NCBI RefSeq assembly: GCF_009659535.1
Contig: NZ_VJZZ01000003.1
Location: forward strand, 442,947 to 506,946
Length of the DNA: 64,000 nucleotides
DNA from: Aggregicoccus sp. 17bor-14
GTDB lineage: Bacteria; Myxococcota; Myxococcia; Myxococcales; Myxococcaceae
Direction of reading: 5' to 3'
How positions within the stretch are numbered: position 1 is the stretch's first letter; the number at the start of each line of letters is the position of its first letter. Of this stretch, positions 41,405 to 50,490 are shown in pieces. The notes under the pieces were generated by a model that had not been told where the DNA came from, made no database searches, and saw only the letters and a program-made list of their open reading frames with translations. The position numbers were made by a program, and so were the translations under genes.

Positions 41405-42205
41405 TCAGGCGCGCACGCCGACGATCTCCAGGTACGCGACGTCCAGCGCCAGCGTGCCGTCCTTCGCGAGGTTGCTGCGCTCGAACACCTCGCGGAGATC
41501 CTTCTCCAGCGCCCCCGCGCCCTCCCCCAGCGTGCGGAAGGCCGAGAGCGTGGGGCCGTACCAGGTCCGGAAGTAGTCCACGCAGGCCTGCGGCGACGGA
41601 AAGCGCCAGGGGCAGGTCTGCCGGGTGAGGCGAAGCTCGCGGCAGTGCGGGCCGAGCAGCTCCTTCACCCGCGCCTCGTTGCCCCACATCACCGCGGGCT
41701 GCACGCCAGCGGGCGGCGGCACGTGGCGCGCGACGGCGCGGAACATGTCCCCCACCGTGCTCTCCGGCGTCCAGTTCGCCATCCCGATGCGCCCGCCCGG
41801 GCGGCACACGCGCGCGAGCTCTCGCGCCACCGCCTCCTGGTCCGGCGCGAACATGGCGCCGATGGTGGACATCACCACGTCGAACTGGCCGTCCTTGAAC
41901 TGCAGCTTCTGCGCATCCGCCACCTCGGTGCGCAGCGCGAGGCCATCCACCTCGGCGCGCCGCTTCGCCTCCTCCAGCAGCTCGGGCACGTAGTCGGTGG
42001 CGAGCACGTCCGCGAAGCGCCGGGCCGCCGGCAGCGACGCGTTGCCGTTGCCCGCGGCCACGTCGAGCACGCGCTCGCCGGCGTGCACGTCGAGCTGCCG
42101 CACCAGCGACTCGCCGATCCAGTTGAGCAGGCTCCCCACCCTGCCGTAGCCGAGGCTCCAGACCTTCTGCTGCTTCCCGGTGATGCCTGCGAAGTCCACG
42201 CTCAT
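41405..42205 (-). CDS. class I SAM-dependent methyltransferase
   Basis: 266 residues from ATG 42205 (MSVDFAGITGKQQKVW), preceded by GGGGGAGAG; the much longer open frame upstream is antisense noise. Motif I is VLDVAAGNGNASLPAA near 48, acidic motif TDYVPELLEEAKRRA near 70, motif II VADAQKLQFKDGQFDVVMSTIGAMFAPD near 97 and post-II RVCRPGGRIGMANWTPEST near 135. It belongs to the UbiE/Coq5-like branch of small-molecule methyltransferases; substrate unknown. Reads toward the NlpE-like gene, 23 bases apart. Confidence 0.9.
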   Translation of the reverse strand: MSVDFAGITGKQQKVWSLGYGRVGSLLNWIGESLVRQLDVHAGERVLDVAAGNGNASLPAARRFADVLATDYVPELLEEAKRRAEVDGLALRTEVADAQKLQFKDGQFDVVMSTIGAMFAPDQEAVARELARVCRPGGRIGMANWTPESTVGDMFRAVARHVPPPAGVQPAVMWGNEARVKELLGPHCRELRLTRQTCPWRFPSPQACVDYFRTWYGPTLSAFRTLGEGAGALEKDLREVFERSNLAKDGTLALDVAYLEIVGVRA

Positions 42206-42279
42206 GCGCGCTCTCCCCCGTGTGGTGGTGACCGAAGGGCGCAGGGTGGGCGCCTGCGCGAGCAGGGGCGAGCGCACTC

Positions 42280-42300
42280 CGGTACACAGACTTCGGTACA
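42280..42300. repeat. CGGTACA direct repeat in divergent promoter region
   Basis: CGGTACA occurs at 42280-42286 and 42294-42300 (14-bp period) in the 198-bp gap between the divergent methyltransferase and NIPSNAP genes. It may be a regulatory site; nothing else is visible in this gap. Confidence 0.3.
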
Positions 42301-42403
42301 GGAGGGGGCGCCTCGAGCGGCGGCGCTCGCTCGTCCGAATGAGGGCCGGCTCTGTCCTATTGCCCCCGCACGCTGCCTCCGAACCCCGCTTCTGGAGGCA
42401 CCC

Positions 42404-43189
42404 ATGCAGGCCCTCTCCGTCCTCGGACTCCTCGCCGCCCTCGGCGCCACCCCGCACGCAGACACCTGCTGCCGGGTGCTCGAGCTGCGGCAGTACACGC
42501 TGTACCCCGGCAAGCGCGACGTGCTCGTGGAGCTCTTCGAGCGCGAGTTCATCGAGAGCCAGGAGGCCGAAGGGATGCGGCTCGTCGGCCACTTCCGCGA
42601 CGCCGGGCGCCCGGAGCGCTTCGTGTGGCTGCGCGGCTTCCCGGACATGGCGTCGCGCGAGCGCTCGCTGAAGGCCTTCTACGGCGGGCCGGTGTGGAAG
42701 GCGCACCGCAGCGAGGCCAACGCGACGATGCAGGACTCCTCGGACGTGCTGCTGCTGCGCCCGCTGAAGGAGGACACGGCCTTCTCCCTCCCGCCCACTC
42801 CGCGCCCGCCGGTGGGCACGCGCGAGCGCCCCGCCTCCCTCGTCGTGGCCACCGTGCTGCTCCTGAAGCAGCCGGTGGACGCGGAGCTCACGCAGCTCTA
42901 CGCGCAGCAGGTGGTACCGGCGCTGAGGGCTGCGGGGGCCGCGCCGGTGGCCGCCCTGCAGACGGAGTACGCGAAGAACACCTTCCCCGCGCTGCCCGTG
43001 CGCGAGGGCGAGCACGCGCTGGTGTGGCTGTGCCGCTTCGAGAGCCTCGAGGCCTACCGCGCCTTCCAGGAGCGGCTCGCCCACTCCGAGTCCTGGAGCA
43101 AGCGAGTCCTCCCTGCGCTGCAGCCGCGGCTCGCGAAGCCCCTCCAGACGCTGCAACTCGAGCCCACCGCGCGCTCCCTGCTGCGCTGA
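42404..43189 (+). CDS. NIPSNAP-family protein, two tandem domains
   Basis: 261 residues from ATG 42404 (GGAGGCACCC upstream). Residues about 22-120 form one dimeric ferredoxin-like NIPSNAP domain (VLELRQYTLYPGKRDVLVELF, FVWLRGFPDMASRERSLKAFYGGPVW), and about 138-250 a second diverged copy (VVATVLLLKQPVDAELTQLY, LVWLCRFESLEAYRAFQERL). The start region may be a short signal peptide (VLGLLAALGATPHA), so export is possible. Bacterial members have no defined role. A 42-base repeat begins at the next base after its stop. Confidence 0.85.
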   Translation: MQALSVLGLLAALGATPHADTCCRVLELRQYTLYPGKRDVLVELFEREFIESQEAEGMRLVGHFRDAGRPERFVWLRGFPDMASRERSLKAFYGGPVWKAHRSEANATMQDSSDVLLLRPLKEDTAFSLPPTPRPPVGTRERPASLVVATVLLLKQPVDAELTQLYAQQVVPALRAAGAAPVAALQTEYAKNTFPALPVREGEHALVWLCRFESLEAYRAFQERLAHSESWSKRVLPALQPRLAKPLQTLQLEPTARSLLR

Positions 43190-43231
43190 CCGCGTCCTGC
43201 CTCTCTCCCTGGGAGAGGATCGGGGTGAGGG
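43190..43231. repeat. 42-bp REP-like repeat, copy C
   Basis: Starts at the base after the TGA of the NIPSNAP gene, 38/42 identical to 32411-32452. The hairpin core is CTCTCCC (43203-43209)/GGGAGAG (43211-43217). Confidence 0.7.
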
Positions 43232-43276
43232 ATGAGCCGCCGGCGCAAGCACGTGCGCCGGCGGCGAAACCACACG

Positions 43277-44788
43277 CTACGGCGTCGGCATGGTCGCGTG
43301 AGCCGGCGGGCTCACGGGACGCTCGGGGCGCTGCGGCCCATGTCCGCCGTTGCCCGGTTGCTGCGGACCACCCGCCATGCCGCCGCCCTGCTGCACCGGG
43401 GTCATCCCCACGTACGAGCCCGGCTGGCGCCCGTCCGCCGCGGCGGTGCCGAGGCGCAGCGCGAGAATCGAGCGGCCCTGCAGGGTGACCTCGGCACGAC
43501 CCGCGAGCTCCTTCACCGGAACGTCCACGGTGCCGATGGTCTGCGAGCCCTGCGGCCCGTCCGCGAGCACGCGGAAGGTGATGCGCCGCTCGTCGAAGCC
43601 GTTGGTCACGAGCACCATCTCCGCGTCATACGAGGCGAGCACGCCGTTCTGGGTCCCCGTGGTGAGCAGCGCGCCCTCGGGCAGCTGCGTCTCGATGCGC
43701 ACGTTGGGGCGGTTCTCGGCGGGCAGGCTCATGGCGAGGTCCTCGACGAGCCCCATGCTGCCGCGCTTGTCCGCCTGCTGCACGATGCGGTTCGCCAGGC
43801 GCAGGAAGAGCGGCGAGGAGGTGCCCACCCACGCGTCGCCGTCCGGGCGCACCGGGGACACGAGCACCGAGCGCACCTGCACGCGGTAGGGGCGCGGCTC
43901 CACGCGCTCGAGCTGGTCGCGCGCGTAGCCGTCGTCCTGGCCGGTGGTGAGCGCCTGACGGAAGCCCTGCGCGGCGCCCGCCCAGTCGCGGTTCTGCACC
44001 CGCTCCTCGGCCTGGCCCACGCGCCGCACGTACTCGAGCGCCGCCTCCGCGCGGCCACCGCCGTGCATCGCGAGCGCCGCCTGGTAGCGGTCTTCGGCCG
44101 CGCGCCAGTCGTGGGCGTGGCGGGCGGCGTCGCCGTCGCGCGCGAGGCGCTCGTACTCGGCCTGCGTGAACTGGGCGTACTCCTGCTGGATGCCGTTGGC
44201 CCACGCAGCCGAGCCGCCGTCCTGCGCGGCGACGAGGCTCGCGAGGTTCGCGGCGGCCTGCAGGTTGCCCTCGCGGCGGTAGCCCTCCACGCGCTCGTGG
44301 CCGCGCTGGACGAAGGCCTGGCGCACGGCCTCGGCGCGCGCCTTCACCTCGGGAGAGGAGGAGAGCTGCAGGGCGCGCTGCACCGAGGCCACCGCCTCGG
44401 GGAACTGGCCGCGCGCGGTCGCCGCATCCGCGGCCTCCAGGTGCGAGAGGGCCACCTGGTTCGCGGCGTTGGCGCGGAAGGAGGCGAGCTCGGCGTTGCC
44501 GCCGTCGATCTGCAGGGCGAAGTCCGCCTCCTGGAGCGCGCAGTTCCAGTCGTTCACCTGGGCGCAGGCCTGGGCGCGCTTCTGGGTGTCGGCCATCGCG
44601 TGGTCGCGCGCCTCGGCGAACTTCTTCTGCAGCTCCGGCGTGGGCTCGTCCCCGAGCGCGGCGCGGTAGCTCATGTACGCGCTCTTCCAGTCCCCCACCG
44701 CCGCGGCGCGGTCGCCGCTCTTCTCGTGCGCGGTGCACGCGCCCAGCAGCATCGAGGACACCAGGATTCCGAGGACGATTCGCTTCAT
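43277..44788 (-). CDS. TPR-like lipoprotein
   Basis: 503 residues from ATG 44788 with GGGAGCT upstream. Lipoprotein signal VLGILVSSMLLGAC (Cys about 18). Residues 25-285 are helical repeats of TPR type (GDWKSAYMSYRAALGDEP, GQFPEAVASVQRALQLS, HDWRAAEDRYQAALAM, RDWAGAAQGFRQALTT), followed by a beta-rich domain (about 290-460) and a Gly/Pro/Gln-rich tail. Probably an outer-membrane-associated scaffold. Function unknown. Confidence 0.85.
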   Translation of the reverse strand: MKRIVLGILVSSMLLGACTAHEKSGDRAAAVGDWKSAYMSYRAALGDEPTPELQKKFAEARDHAMADTQKRAQACAQVNDWNCALQEADFALQIDGGNAELASFRANAANQVALSHLEAADAATARGQFPEAVASVQRALQLSSSPEVKARAEAVRQAFVQRGHERVEGYRREGNLQAAANLASLVAAQDGGSAAWANGIQQEYAQFTQAEYERLARDGDAARHAHDWRAAEDRYQAALAMHGGGRAEAALEYVRRVGQAEERVQNRDWAGAAQGFRQALTTGQDDGYARDQLERVEPRPYRVQVRSVLVSPVRPDGDAWVGTSSPLFLRLANRIVQQADKRGSMGLVEDLAMSLPAENRPNVRIETQLPEGALLTTGTQNGVLASYDAEMVLVTNGFDERRITFRVLADGPQGSQTIGTVDVPVKELAGRAEVTLQGRSILALRLGTAAADGRQPGSYVGMTPVQQGGGMAGGPQQPGNGGHGPQRPERPVSPPAHATMPTP

Positions 44789-44884
44789 GGGGTGCAGCTC
44801 CCGTGGGGACAGGGGACGTGGGGGAGCGCGCAGGATAGCGGAAGGCGTGCCCCTGGCCGAATGGACGGCCTGAGAGCACGTGCA

Positions 44885-44912
44885 TTCAAGCAGGCGAGCA
44901 GGCATCTAGAGT
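44885..44912 (+). promoter_or_regulatory. candidate promoter for the VOC gene
   Basis: TTCAAG (44885-44890) and TAGAGT (44907-44912) with 16-base spacing, 55 bases before the GTG at 44968, in a less GC-rich part of the divergent gap. Confidence 0.4.
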
Positions 44913-44967
44913 GGCAGCCAGAGTAGGCGCCGCACCCACAGCCCCACGCCTATCCCGAGGAGCTCCC

Positions 44968-45354
44968 GTGATCGACCACCTGAGCGTCGTCGTCAGCGAC
45001 TACGCGAAGAGCAAAGCCTTCTACCTCAAAGCGCTCGCCCCGACCGGCCACTCGCGGCTCGTCGAACTGCCGGCCGCGCATGGCACTCAGGGAGAGAGCG
45101 CAGGCTTCTGCCACGAGGACGGCTCGGACTTCTGGATCCGCCAGGGAGAGGCGATCAAGCCTCCGATCCACGTGGCTTTTCGAGTGAGCTCTCGCGCCGC
45201 AGTGGACGCGTTCCACGCCGCGGCCCTCGCGGCGGGCGGACGGGACAACGGCGCACCGGGCTTGCGACCGCAGTACCACGCCCACTACTACGGCGCTTTC
45301 GTGCTCGATCCGGACGGCCACAACATCGAGGCCGTCTGCCACGAGCCGGAGTAG
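44968..45354 (+). CDS. VOC-superfamily glyoxalase/dioxygenase-like protein
   Basis: 128 residues from GTG 44968 (GAGGAGCTCCC upstream; VIDHLSVVVSDYAKSKAFY). One VOC fold with potential ligands His4, HVAF near 67 and a final Glu in GHNIEAVCHE near 122. This IDHLSVxVSDxxxSKxFY type is common in small glyoxalase/bleomycin-resistance-like proteins that act as dimers on small molecules; metal dependence and substrate are unknown. Divergent from the TPR lipoprotein. Codon use is a little less GC-rich than its neighbours, which may mean recent acquisition. Confidence 0.88.
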   Translation: MIDHLSVVVSDYAKSKAFYLKALAPTGHSRLVELPAAHGTQGESAGFCHEDGSDFWIRQGEAIKPPIHVAFRVSSRAAVDAFHAAALAAGGRDNGAPGLRPQYHAHYYGAFVLDPDGHNIEAVCHEPE

Positions 45355-45369
45355 CCCGGAGGCCCTCTC

Positions 45370-47436
45370 TCACGAGGCGTGCGTGGGCGGCGGAGGCGTG
45401 TCCCCCGCGCCCCCCGGGTCCGCGAGCGCGTGCGCGCCGGACTGGCCGAGGAACTCGTCCAGCGCGCCCACGTCGATGGGCTTGCGGAACACCGCGTCCA
45501 CCAGCGCGAGGTTCGCGCGGTTCTGCCCGCGCACGTCCATGCCGGTGACGATGGCGAGCAGCACCTGGGGACTTCTCTTGCGCAGCTCGCGCGCCACCTC
45601 CCAGCCGCTCATGTCCGGCATCAGCGCGTCCAGCAGCGCCGCGTCGTAGCGCTGCATCTCCCACATCTTCAGCGCCACGTCGCCGCTCGGGGCCACGTGG
45701 ACGTTGTAGCCCTCCTCGCCCAGCACCTCGGCCATCATCCGGGCGTTGTCCGCGTCGTCGTCCACCACCAGCACCTTGCGGGTGAGCTGGAAGCGGCGCG
45801 GGACGGGCGTGCGCGCGGCGGCGGGCTGCTGCTCGCGCCCCACCTCGAGCGCGCGCGGCAGGCGCACCACGAAGGCGGCGCCCTTCGCGTCCTTCACGCC
45901 CTCCTCGGGCTTCACGTTCTCCACCGTGAGCTCGCCGCCCCAGCGTTGGACCTGGTGGCGCGCCACGGCGAGCAGCAGCGAGACGTGCGGCGTACTCGAG
46001 GCGCGGTTGAGCGGGTCGAAGAGCTGCGCGAGCGCGTCCACGGAGTACGGCGGCCCCATGTCCTGGATGCGCAGGGTGAGCCAGCTGTTCTCCTCGGTGC
46101 GGCTGGAGAGCATGAGGCGCCCGCCCTGCGGCATGCGATCTCTCGCGGCGAAGAGCAGGTTCACCACCAGCTCGCGCAGGAAGCCCGCGTCCACGTGCAC
46201 CTTGGCGCTGTGCGCCGAGAGCCGCACGTCCAGCTCCACCGGGTGCTCGCGGTTCTCCAGCTCGGAGCGCGCGAGCTCGAGTGCCTCGCGCACCACGCCG
46301 TCCAGCTCGGCGTCGGTGAGGCTCTCCTCGGTGCGCTGCACGCTGAACTCCTGCAGCCGGCTGATGAGGTCGCCGATGTTGCCCACGGTGCGGTCGAGCG
46401 CGTCCAGGTGCTCCGGCTTGAACTCGCGGCGCAAGAGCGTGATGCGCAGGCGCAGCACGTTGAGGAAGTTGTTGAGCGCGTGCGCGGCGCCGCCGGCCAA
46501 TTGCCCCAGTGCCTGCGTGCGCGTGCGCTGCAGCAGGCGCCCCTGCAGGCGGCGCAGCTCGTCGTGCGCGGTGACGAGCGCGGCCGTCTTCGCGGCGGCC
46601 TCGGTGCGGTCGCTCACCGTCTGGATGGCGCCCACCAGCTCCCCCGAGCCGCCCTCCTCCCACAGCGGCGTCGCACTCAACTCCAGGATCGCCTCGCCCG
46701 CGCCGGGCCGCTGCACGCGCATCTTCACGGTGCGCACCGGGCGGCGCTCCTTGAGGGCGCGCTGGTAGGGCAGGTCCTGGACCTTGAAGGGCTCGTTGCC
46801 CGGGTAGTGCTTTGCCTGCAGCTGGGTGAGCAGCGCGCCCAGGAGGCCCGAGTCGCGGCTGCCCACCACCATGCGCAGGGGCACCCCGAGCAGCCGGCTC
46901 ACGGGGGGCGTCACGAAGGACACGGTGCCGTCCGTCTCGGCGAGCAGGATGCCCACCTCCACGTGGTTGAGCACGCTCTCCATCACGGCCGCCTCGCGGA
47001 AGCGCACCTCCTCGGTGCGCAGCACGCGGCTGAAGGAGGCCTGCGCGCTCGCGTGCGCCTCGCCCACCAGGTTCGCGATGAGCTCGGCCACCTCCGGCTC
47101 GAGCCCGCCGCTGTAGCGCGCGTACACGCGCAGCAGCACCTCCTGCAGCGCCTTGAACTCGCGCGCGAGATCCTCGGCCTCGAAGCGCTGGTCGTAGCGG
47201 CGCGCGCCGTGGTTGCGCACCACCTCGGGCCACAGGCGCAGCGCGTCGTCCCCCCGGTCCCTGAGCAGGCGGACGAGCTCGTCGATGAGCCGGGCGAGCG
47301 GCGCGCGCAGGTCGCGCCCCGGCAGGTCCACCTCGTAGGTCTCGGCGCGCAGGCGCTTGCTCCACAGGCGCACCACGCGCTCGTGTTCACTCTCCAGCAT
47401 GTCGGCCAGGGCCGCGATGGGATCGAGGTTCGCCAC
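45370..47436 (-). CDS. hybrid histidine kinase-like protein with RsbRD-type N-domain, PAS and receiver; ATPase motifs degenerate
   Basis: 688 residues, soluble. Residues about 10-145 resemble the RsbRD N-terminal sensor domain, 150-275 a PAS domain (NHVEVGILLAETDGTVSFV), 305-370 the dimerisation domain with His319 (GGAAHALNNFLNVL), 415-530 the HATPase region and 554-665 a receiver with DDD at 559-561, Asp603 and Lys652. The ATPase domain lacks key residues: the N-box reads NLLFAARDRM (Ala430 where Asn is invariant), G1 is DMGPP and the G2 glycines are HVSLLLA. The receiver is intact. It may be a pseudokinase scaffold whose receiver is phosphorylated by another kinase. Confidence 0.85.
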   Translation of the reverse strand: MANLDPIAALADMLESEHERVVRLWSKRLRAETYEVDLPGRDLRAPLARLIDELVRLLRDRGDDALRLWPEVVRNHGARRYDQRFEAEDLAREFKALQEVLLRVYARYSGGLEPEVAELIANLVGEAHASAQASFSRVLRTEEVRFREAAVMESVLNHVEVGILLAETDGTVSFVTPPVSRLLGVPLRMVVGSRDSGLLGALLTQLQAKHYPGNEPFKVQDLPYQRALKERRPVRTVKMRVQRPGAGEAILELSATPLWEEGGSGELVGAIQTVSDRTEAAAKTAALVTAHDELRRLQGRLLQRTRTQALGQLAGGAAHALNNFLNVLRLRITLLRREFKPEHLDALDRTVGNIGDLISRLQEFSVQRTEESLTDAELDGVVREALELARSELENREHPVELDVRLSAHSAKVHVDAGFLRELVVNLLFAARDRMPQGGRLMLSSRTEENSWLTLRIQDMGPPYSVDALAQLFDPLNRASSTPHVSLLLAVARHQVQRWGGELTVENVKPEEGVKDAKGAAFVVRLPRALEVGREQQPAAARTPVPRRFQLTRKVLVVDDDADNARMMAEVLGEEGYNVHVAPSGDVALKMWEMQRYDAALLDALMPDMSGWEVARELRKRSPQVLLAIVTGMDVRGQNRANLALVDAVFRKPIDVGALDEFLGQSGAHALADPGGAGDTPPPPTHAS

Positions 47437-47557
47437 GGGTGCCCCACACGGTGGCCACGCGCCGCCTGCCCGGCCACCCTCCCCTCTCCCCGTGTGTCCA
47501 CCGCCTGGCGGGCGCCGTTGCCCCGGGGCGCGCGAGGCCTCACCTTCCCGCGTGGGA

Positions 47558-48358
47558 ATGGGGTCCAGCGGCCGCGGACAGAACGAGCTGAGCGAGCGGG
47601 GCGCGGAGCGCCTCTCGGATCAGACCATGGTGCAGCTGTACCGCGGCGAGCTGGGGCGCGCGGACCGCTGGCGCACGCGCCTGGACACCACCACCAACTG
47701 GGCCATCACCACCACCGCGGCCGTCATCTCCTTCGGCTTCGCGAGCCCCGCGAGCCCCCACGCCATCCTGCTCGTGGGGCTCTGGATGGTGGTCACCTTC
47801 CTGCTCATCGAGGCGCGCCGCTACCGCTACTACGACCTGTGGAACCGCCGCACCCGCCTGCTCGAGGACGGCTTCTGGGCCCCGAAGCTGCGGCACGAGC
47901 CGGTGGACCCGGACGCGATGCGCGAGCTGGCCATCGAGCTGGAGCGCCCGCAGATCACGCTCAGCCTCTTCAGCGCCATCAGCACCCGGCTCAACCGCGC
48001 CTACGGCCCCATCTTCCTCGTGCTGCTGCTCGCCTGGTTCGTGAAGGTGTACACCCACCCCGCCCCGCCCGAGCACTTCCAGGACTTCGTCGCGCGCGCC
48101 CACATCGGGCCGGTGCCCGGCTGGTTCGTGATGGCCACGGTGACCTTCCTGTGCGCCCTGGCGACTTTCTTGTTCGCCAACTCCTTCCTCGGGCGCGCGC
48201 CGCTGGGAGAGCTGCGCACGCGGCCCCGCGGCCCCCGGCGCGCCCTGCTCAGCACCCTGGTGCGCCCCTACGCCGTGCGAAAGCCGCGCCGCCAGGGGGG
48301 CCCCCGCCGGGTGGGGCCGCCGCCTCCGCCCCCCTCCACGCCGCCCATCACGCACTGA
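47558..48358 (+). CDS. DUF2270 membrane protein
   Basis: 266 residues from ATG 47558. YRGELGRADRWRTRLDTTTNWAITTTAAVISFGF (about 25-58) is the family signature leading into the first helix pair; EARRYRYYDLWNRRTRLLEDGFWAP follows, and two more helices lie near 152-170 and 190-215. The C-terminus is Pro/Arg-rich. DUF2270 proteins are inner-membrane proteins of unknown function. Divergent from the hybrid kinase with 121 bases between and no other gene visible there. Confidence 0.87.
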   Translation: MGSSGRGQNELSERGAERLSDQTMVQLYRGELGRADRWRTRLDTTTNWAITTTAAVISFGFASPASPHAILLVGLWMVVTFLLIEARRYRYYDLWNRRTRLLEDGFWAPKLRHEPVDPDAMRELAIELERPQITLSLFSAISTRLNRAYGPIFLVLLLAWFVKVYTHPAPPEHFQDFVARAHIGPVPGWFVMATVTFLCALATFLFANSFLGRAPLGELRTRPRGPRRALLSTLVRPYAVRKPRRQGGPRRVGPPPPPPSTPPITH

Positions 48359-48489
48359 GCCGCACACCCACATCTGCGGGGTGATGGCCCCGTTAACCCG
48401 CGCTGCTGCGCGCTGGGGAGCAGGCGGGCACCCGGGCGCGCTTTCGGGCTTCTCCCCTCGGGGCGCTTGGCGCTAAAGACTCGGCCACC

Positions 48490-49494
48490 ATGGCTTCTAC
48501 GCGCACTGTCACGATCATCAATGGCGACGGCATCGGCCCCGAGGTGATGGCCGCCACCGTCCGCGTCCTCGAGGCGACCAAGGCCCCGCTCGAGTTCGAG
48601 TACAAGGACGCCGGCACCGAGGTGGTCGCCAAGTACGGCACCAACCTCCCGCACGAGACGGTGGAGGCCGTCCTGCGCAGCAACGTCGCCCTCAAGGGCC
48701 CCACCGGCACCGTGGTGGGCGGCGGCATGGCCAGCGCCAACGTGGGCCTGCGCAAGCGCCTGGACCTCTACGCGAGCCTGCGCCCCGTCAAGAGCGTGCC
48801 CAGCGTGAAGACCCGCTACGAGGAGGTGGACCTCATCGTGGTGCGCGAGAACACCGAGAGCCTCTACGCCGGCCTCGAGCACATCATCGTGCCGGGCGTG
48901 GTGGAGAGCCTGAAGATCATCACCGAGAAGGCGAGCACCCGCATCGCCCGCTTCGCCTTCGACCACGCGAAGAAGATGGGGCGCAAGAAGGTGTCGGCCG
49001 TGCACAAGGCCAACATCATGAAGCTCTCGGACGGCCTCTTCCTCGACTGCTGCCGCAAGGTGGCGCGCGAGTACCCCGAGCTGCAGTACGAGGAGGTCAT
49101 CGTCGACAACCTCTGCATGCAGCTGGTGAAGAACCCCAACCGCTTCGACGTGCTCGTCACCGAGAACCTCTACGGCGACATCCTCTCGGACCTGTGCGCG
49201 GGCCTGGTGGGCGGCCTCGGCCTCGTGCCGGGCGCCAACATCGGCGAGCGCACCGCCGTGTTCGAGGCCGTGCACGGCACCGCCCCGGACATCGCCGGCA
49301 AGGGCATCGCCAACCCCACCGCGCTGCTGATGAGCGCGGTGATGATGCTCGAGTGGCTGGACCTGCGCGACGAGGCGAAGAAGATCGAGCTCGCGCTGCA
49401 GAAGGTGTACGGCGAGGGCAAGGTGCGCACCGGCGACCTCGGCGGCGGCGCCACCACCCGCGAGTTCACCGACGCGGTCATCGCCGCGCTGTAG
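48490..49494 (+). CDS. icd: NAD-dependent isocitrate dehydrogenase
   Basis: 334 residues, the length of the mitochondrial-type NAD-IDH subunits rather than the 410-residue NADP enzyme. [10 protein letters not shown] near 11, the isocitrate-binding [13 protein letters not shown] (about 118-130), [27 protein letters not shown] with the metal-binding Asp residues, and the [19 protein letters not shown] (about 258-276) NAD-side segment are all present. Isopropylmalate dehydrogenase is the alternative, but the ENTE motif with Ser after it and this local context favour IDH. It oxidises isocitrate to 2-oxoglutarate in the TCA cycle. Confidence 0.88.
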   Translation: MASTRTVTIINGDGIGPEVMAATVRVLEATKAPLEFEYKDAGTEVVAKYGTNLPHETVEAVLRSNVALKGPTGTVVGGGMASANVGLRKRLDLYASLRPVKSVPSVKTRYEEVDLIVVRENTESLYAGLEHIIVPGVVESLKIITEKASTRIARFAFDHAKKMGRKKVSAVHKANIMKLSDGLFLDCCRKVAREYPELQYEEVIVDNLCMQLVKNPNRFDVLVTENLYGDILSDLCAGLVGGLGLVPGANIGERTAVFEAVHGTAPDIAGKGIANPTALLMSAVMMLEWLDLRDEAKKIELALQKVYGEGKVRTGDLGGGATTREFTDAVIAAL

Positions 49495-49518
49495 TCCCCC
49501 GGGGCCGGCGGGCGCGCT

Positions 49519-49965
49519 TCAGTGCGGCGCGCCCGCGTCCTCTGCTTCCGTGCGCCGGCGCTCCTCGAGCGCCCGGCGCACCCGTTCCACCAGCTGGGCG
49601 ATGTCGTAGGGCTTGAGCAGCAGCTCGAGCACTCCGGGCCCGGTGAGCGCCTCCGCCCCCTTGCGGTTGGTCGTCGTGAGCACCACCGGCACGCCCCGCA
49701 TCTCGGGCAGCGCGCGGAAGCTCGCGTAGTACGCCCAGCTCACGTCGAAGGGCACGCTGATGTCGTAGACCACCACCTCCGGGCGCACGAGCTGCAGGAG
49801 CGCGCGCGGCTTCACCCGCCCGTGCTGCAGCTCCCACGCGCGCACCCCCCAGGTGCGAAAGCCCTCTCCTTCGAGCAGCTGCCCCATCAGCGCGAGCGCA
49901 TCCTCGCTCGCGTTCACGATGAGCACCGCGGGAAGCTGCGCCTCTGCGTCGTGCGCCTCGGCCAT
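49519..49965 (-). CDS. receiver-domain protein with altered acidic pocket
   Basis: 148 residues from ATG 49965 with GGAGGGCTCC upstream. A single receiver fold: Asp68 (VVVYDIS) as phosphoacceptor position, Thr in VVLTTTNRK and Lys in LLLKPYD near 128. The usual DD pair after strand 1 is replaced: LIVNASEDA has Asn18-Ala19, so Mg binding and phosphorylation are doubtful. No output domain. May act as a pseudo-receiver or adaptor. Convergent with the isocitrate dehydrogenase gene. Confidence 0.85.
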   Translation of the reverse strand: MAEAHDAEAQLPAVLIVNASEDALALMGQLLEGEGFRTWGVRAWELQHGRVKPRALLQLVRPEVVVYDISVPFDVSWAYYASFRALPEMRGVPVVLTTTNRKGAEALTGPGVLELLLKPYDIAQLVERVRRALEERRRTEAEDAGAPH

Positions 49966-50097
49966 GGAGCCCTCCTGAGGGGAAAGGGTAGCCCCCGGCC
50001 CCACCGGCCACAGCGCGCGTCGGGTACGGGTTTCCCCGCAAGGCCGGGCGGCGGCGGGGCAGGCGGGGGCAAGGGCGCGGGGCCCCGCCCGCCGGCG

Positions 50098-50475
50098 CTA
50101 GCCCACCGTCACCTTGCGCACGCCGCGCGCGCTCAGGAGGCCCGGCAGCCGCTCGCGCTGGTCGCCCTGCAGCACCAGCGCGTCCTCCTCGCGGGTGCCG
50201 CCGCAGCCCAGGCTCCCCTTGAGCGCCTTGAGCCAGACCTCCAGCTCCGCGTCGCGCAAGCCCAGCCCCTCCACCACCGTCACCTCCTTGCCCCCGCGCC
50301 CCTTGCGCTCCATGCGCACCACGGCGCGCGCGGGGCCCTTCGGCTCAAGAGGGGGCGCGGCCTCGCGCGGAGGCGGCCCGGGCGGCAGCCCCTCGCGCGC
50401 GCCGGCAAGCTGCGCGAAGGGGTTGTGGAAGGGGGCCGCGGGCGGCGGCGGCAGCGTCTTGTCCTTCTTCGACAC
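50098..50475 (-). CDS. yciH: SUI1/eIF1-like translation factor (YciH family)
   Basis: 125 residues. A Pro-rich disordered N-terminus (1-50) precedes the SUI1 fold: ARAVVRMERKGRGGKEVTVVEGL (about 49-71) with the basic loop, LKALKGSLGCGGTREEDALVLQGDQRERL (about 83-111) with the hallmark GCGGT, and final LSARGVRKVTVG. Bacterial YciH proteins are eIF1 homologues implicated in start-site fidelity or stress-related inhibition of initiation. Its start is 15 bases from the stop of the VKOR-DsbA gene upstream, so the two form an operon. Confidence 0.92.
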   Translation of the reverse strand: MSKKDKTLPPPPAAPFHNPFAQLAGAREGLPPGPPPREAAPPLEPKGPARAVVRMERKGRGGKEVTVVEGLGLRDAELEVWLKALKGSLGCGGTREEDALVLQGDQRERLPGLLSARGVRKVTVG

Positions 50476-50490
50476 GGCAGAGGCCTCCGC

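Noticed and set aside
45379-48384. 1001-codon forward open frame
   Set aside because: Antisense shadow of the hybrid kinase and out of frame with the DUF2270 gene; low-complexity His/Arg/Ala/Leu composition with no domain.
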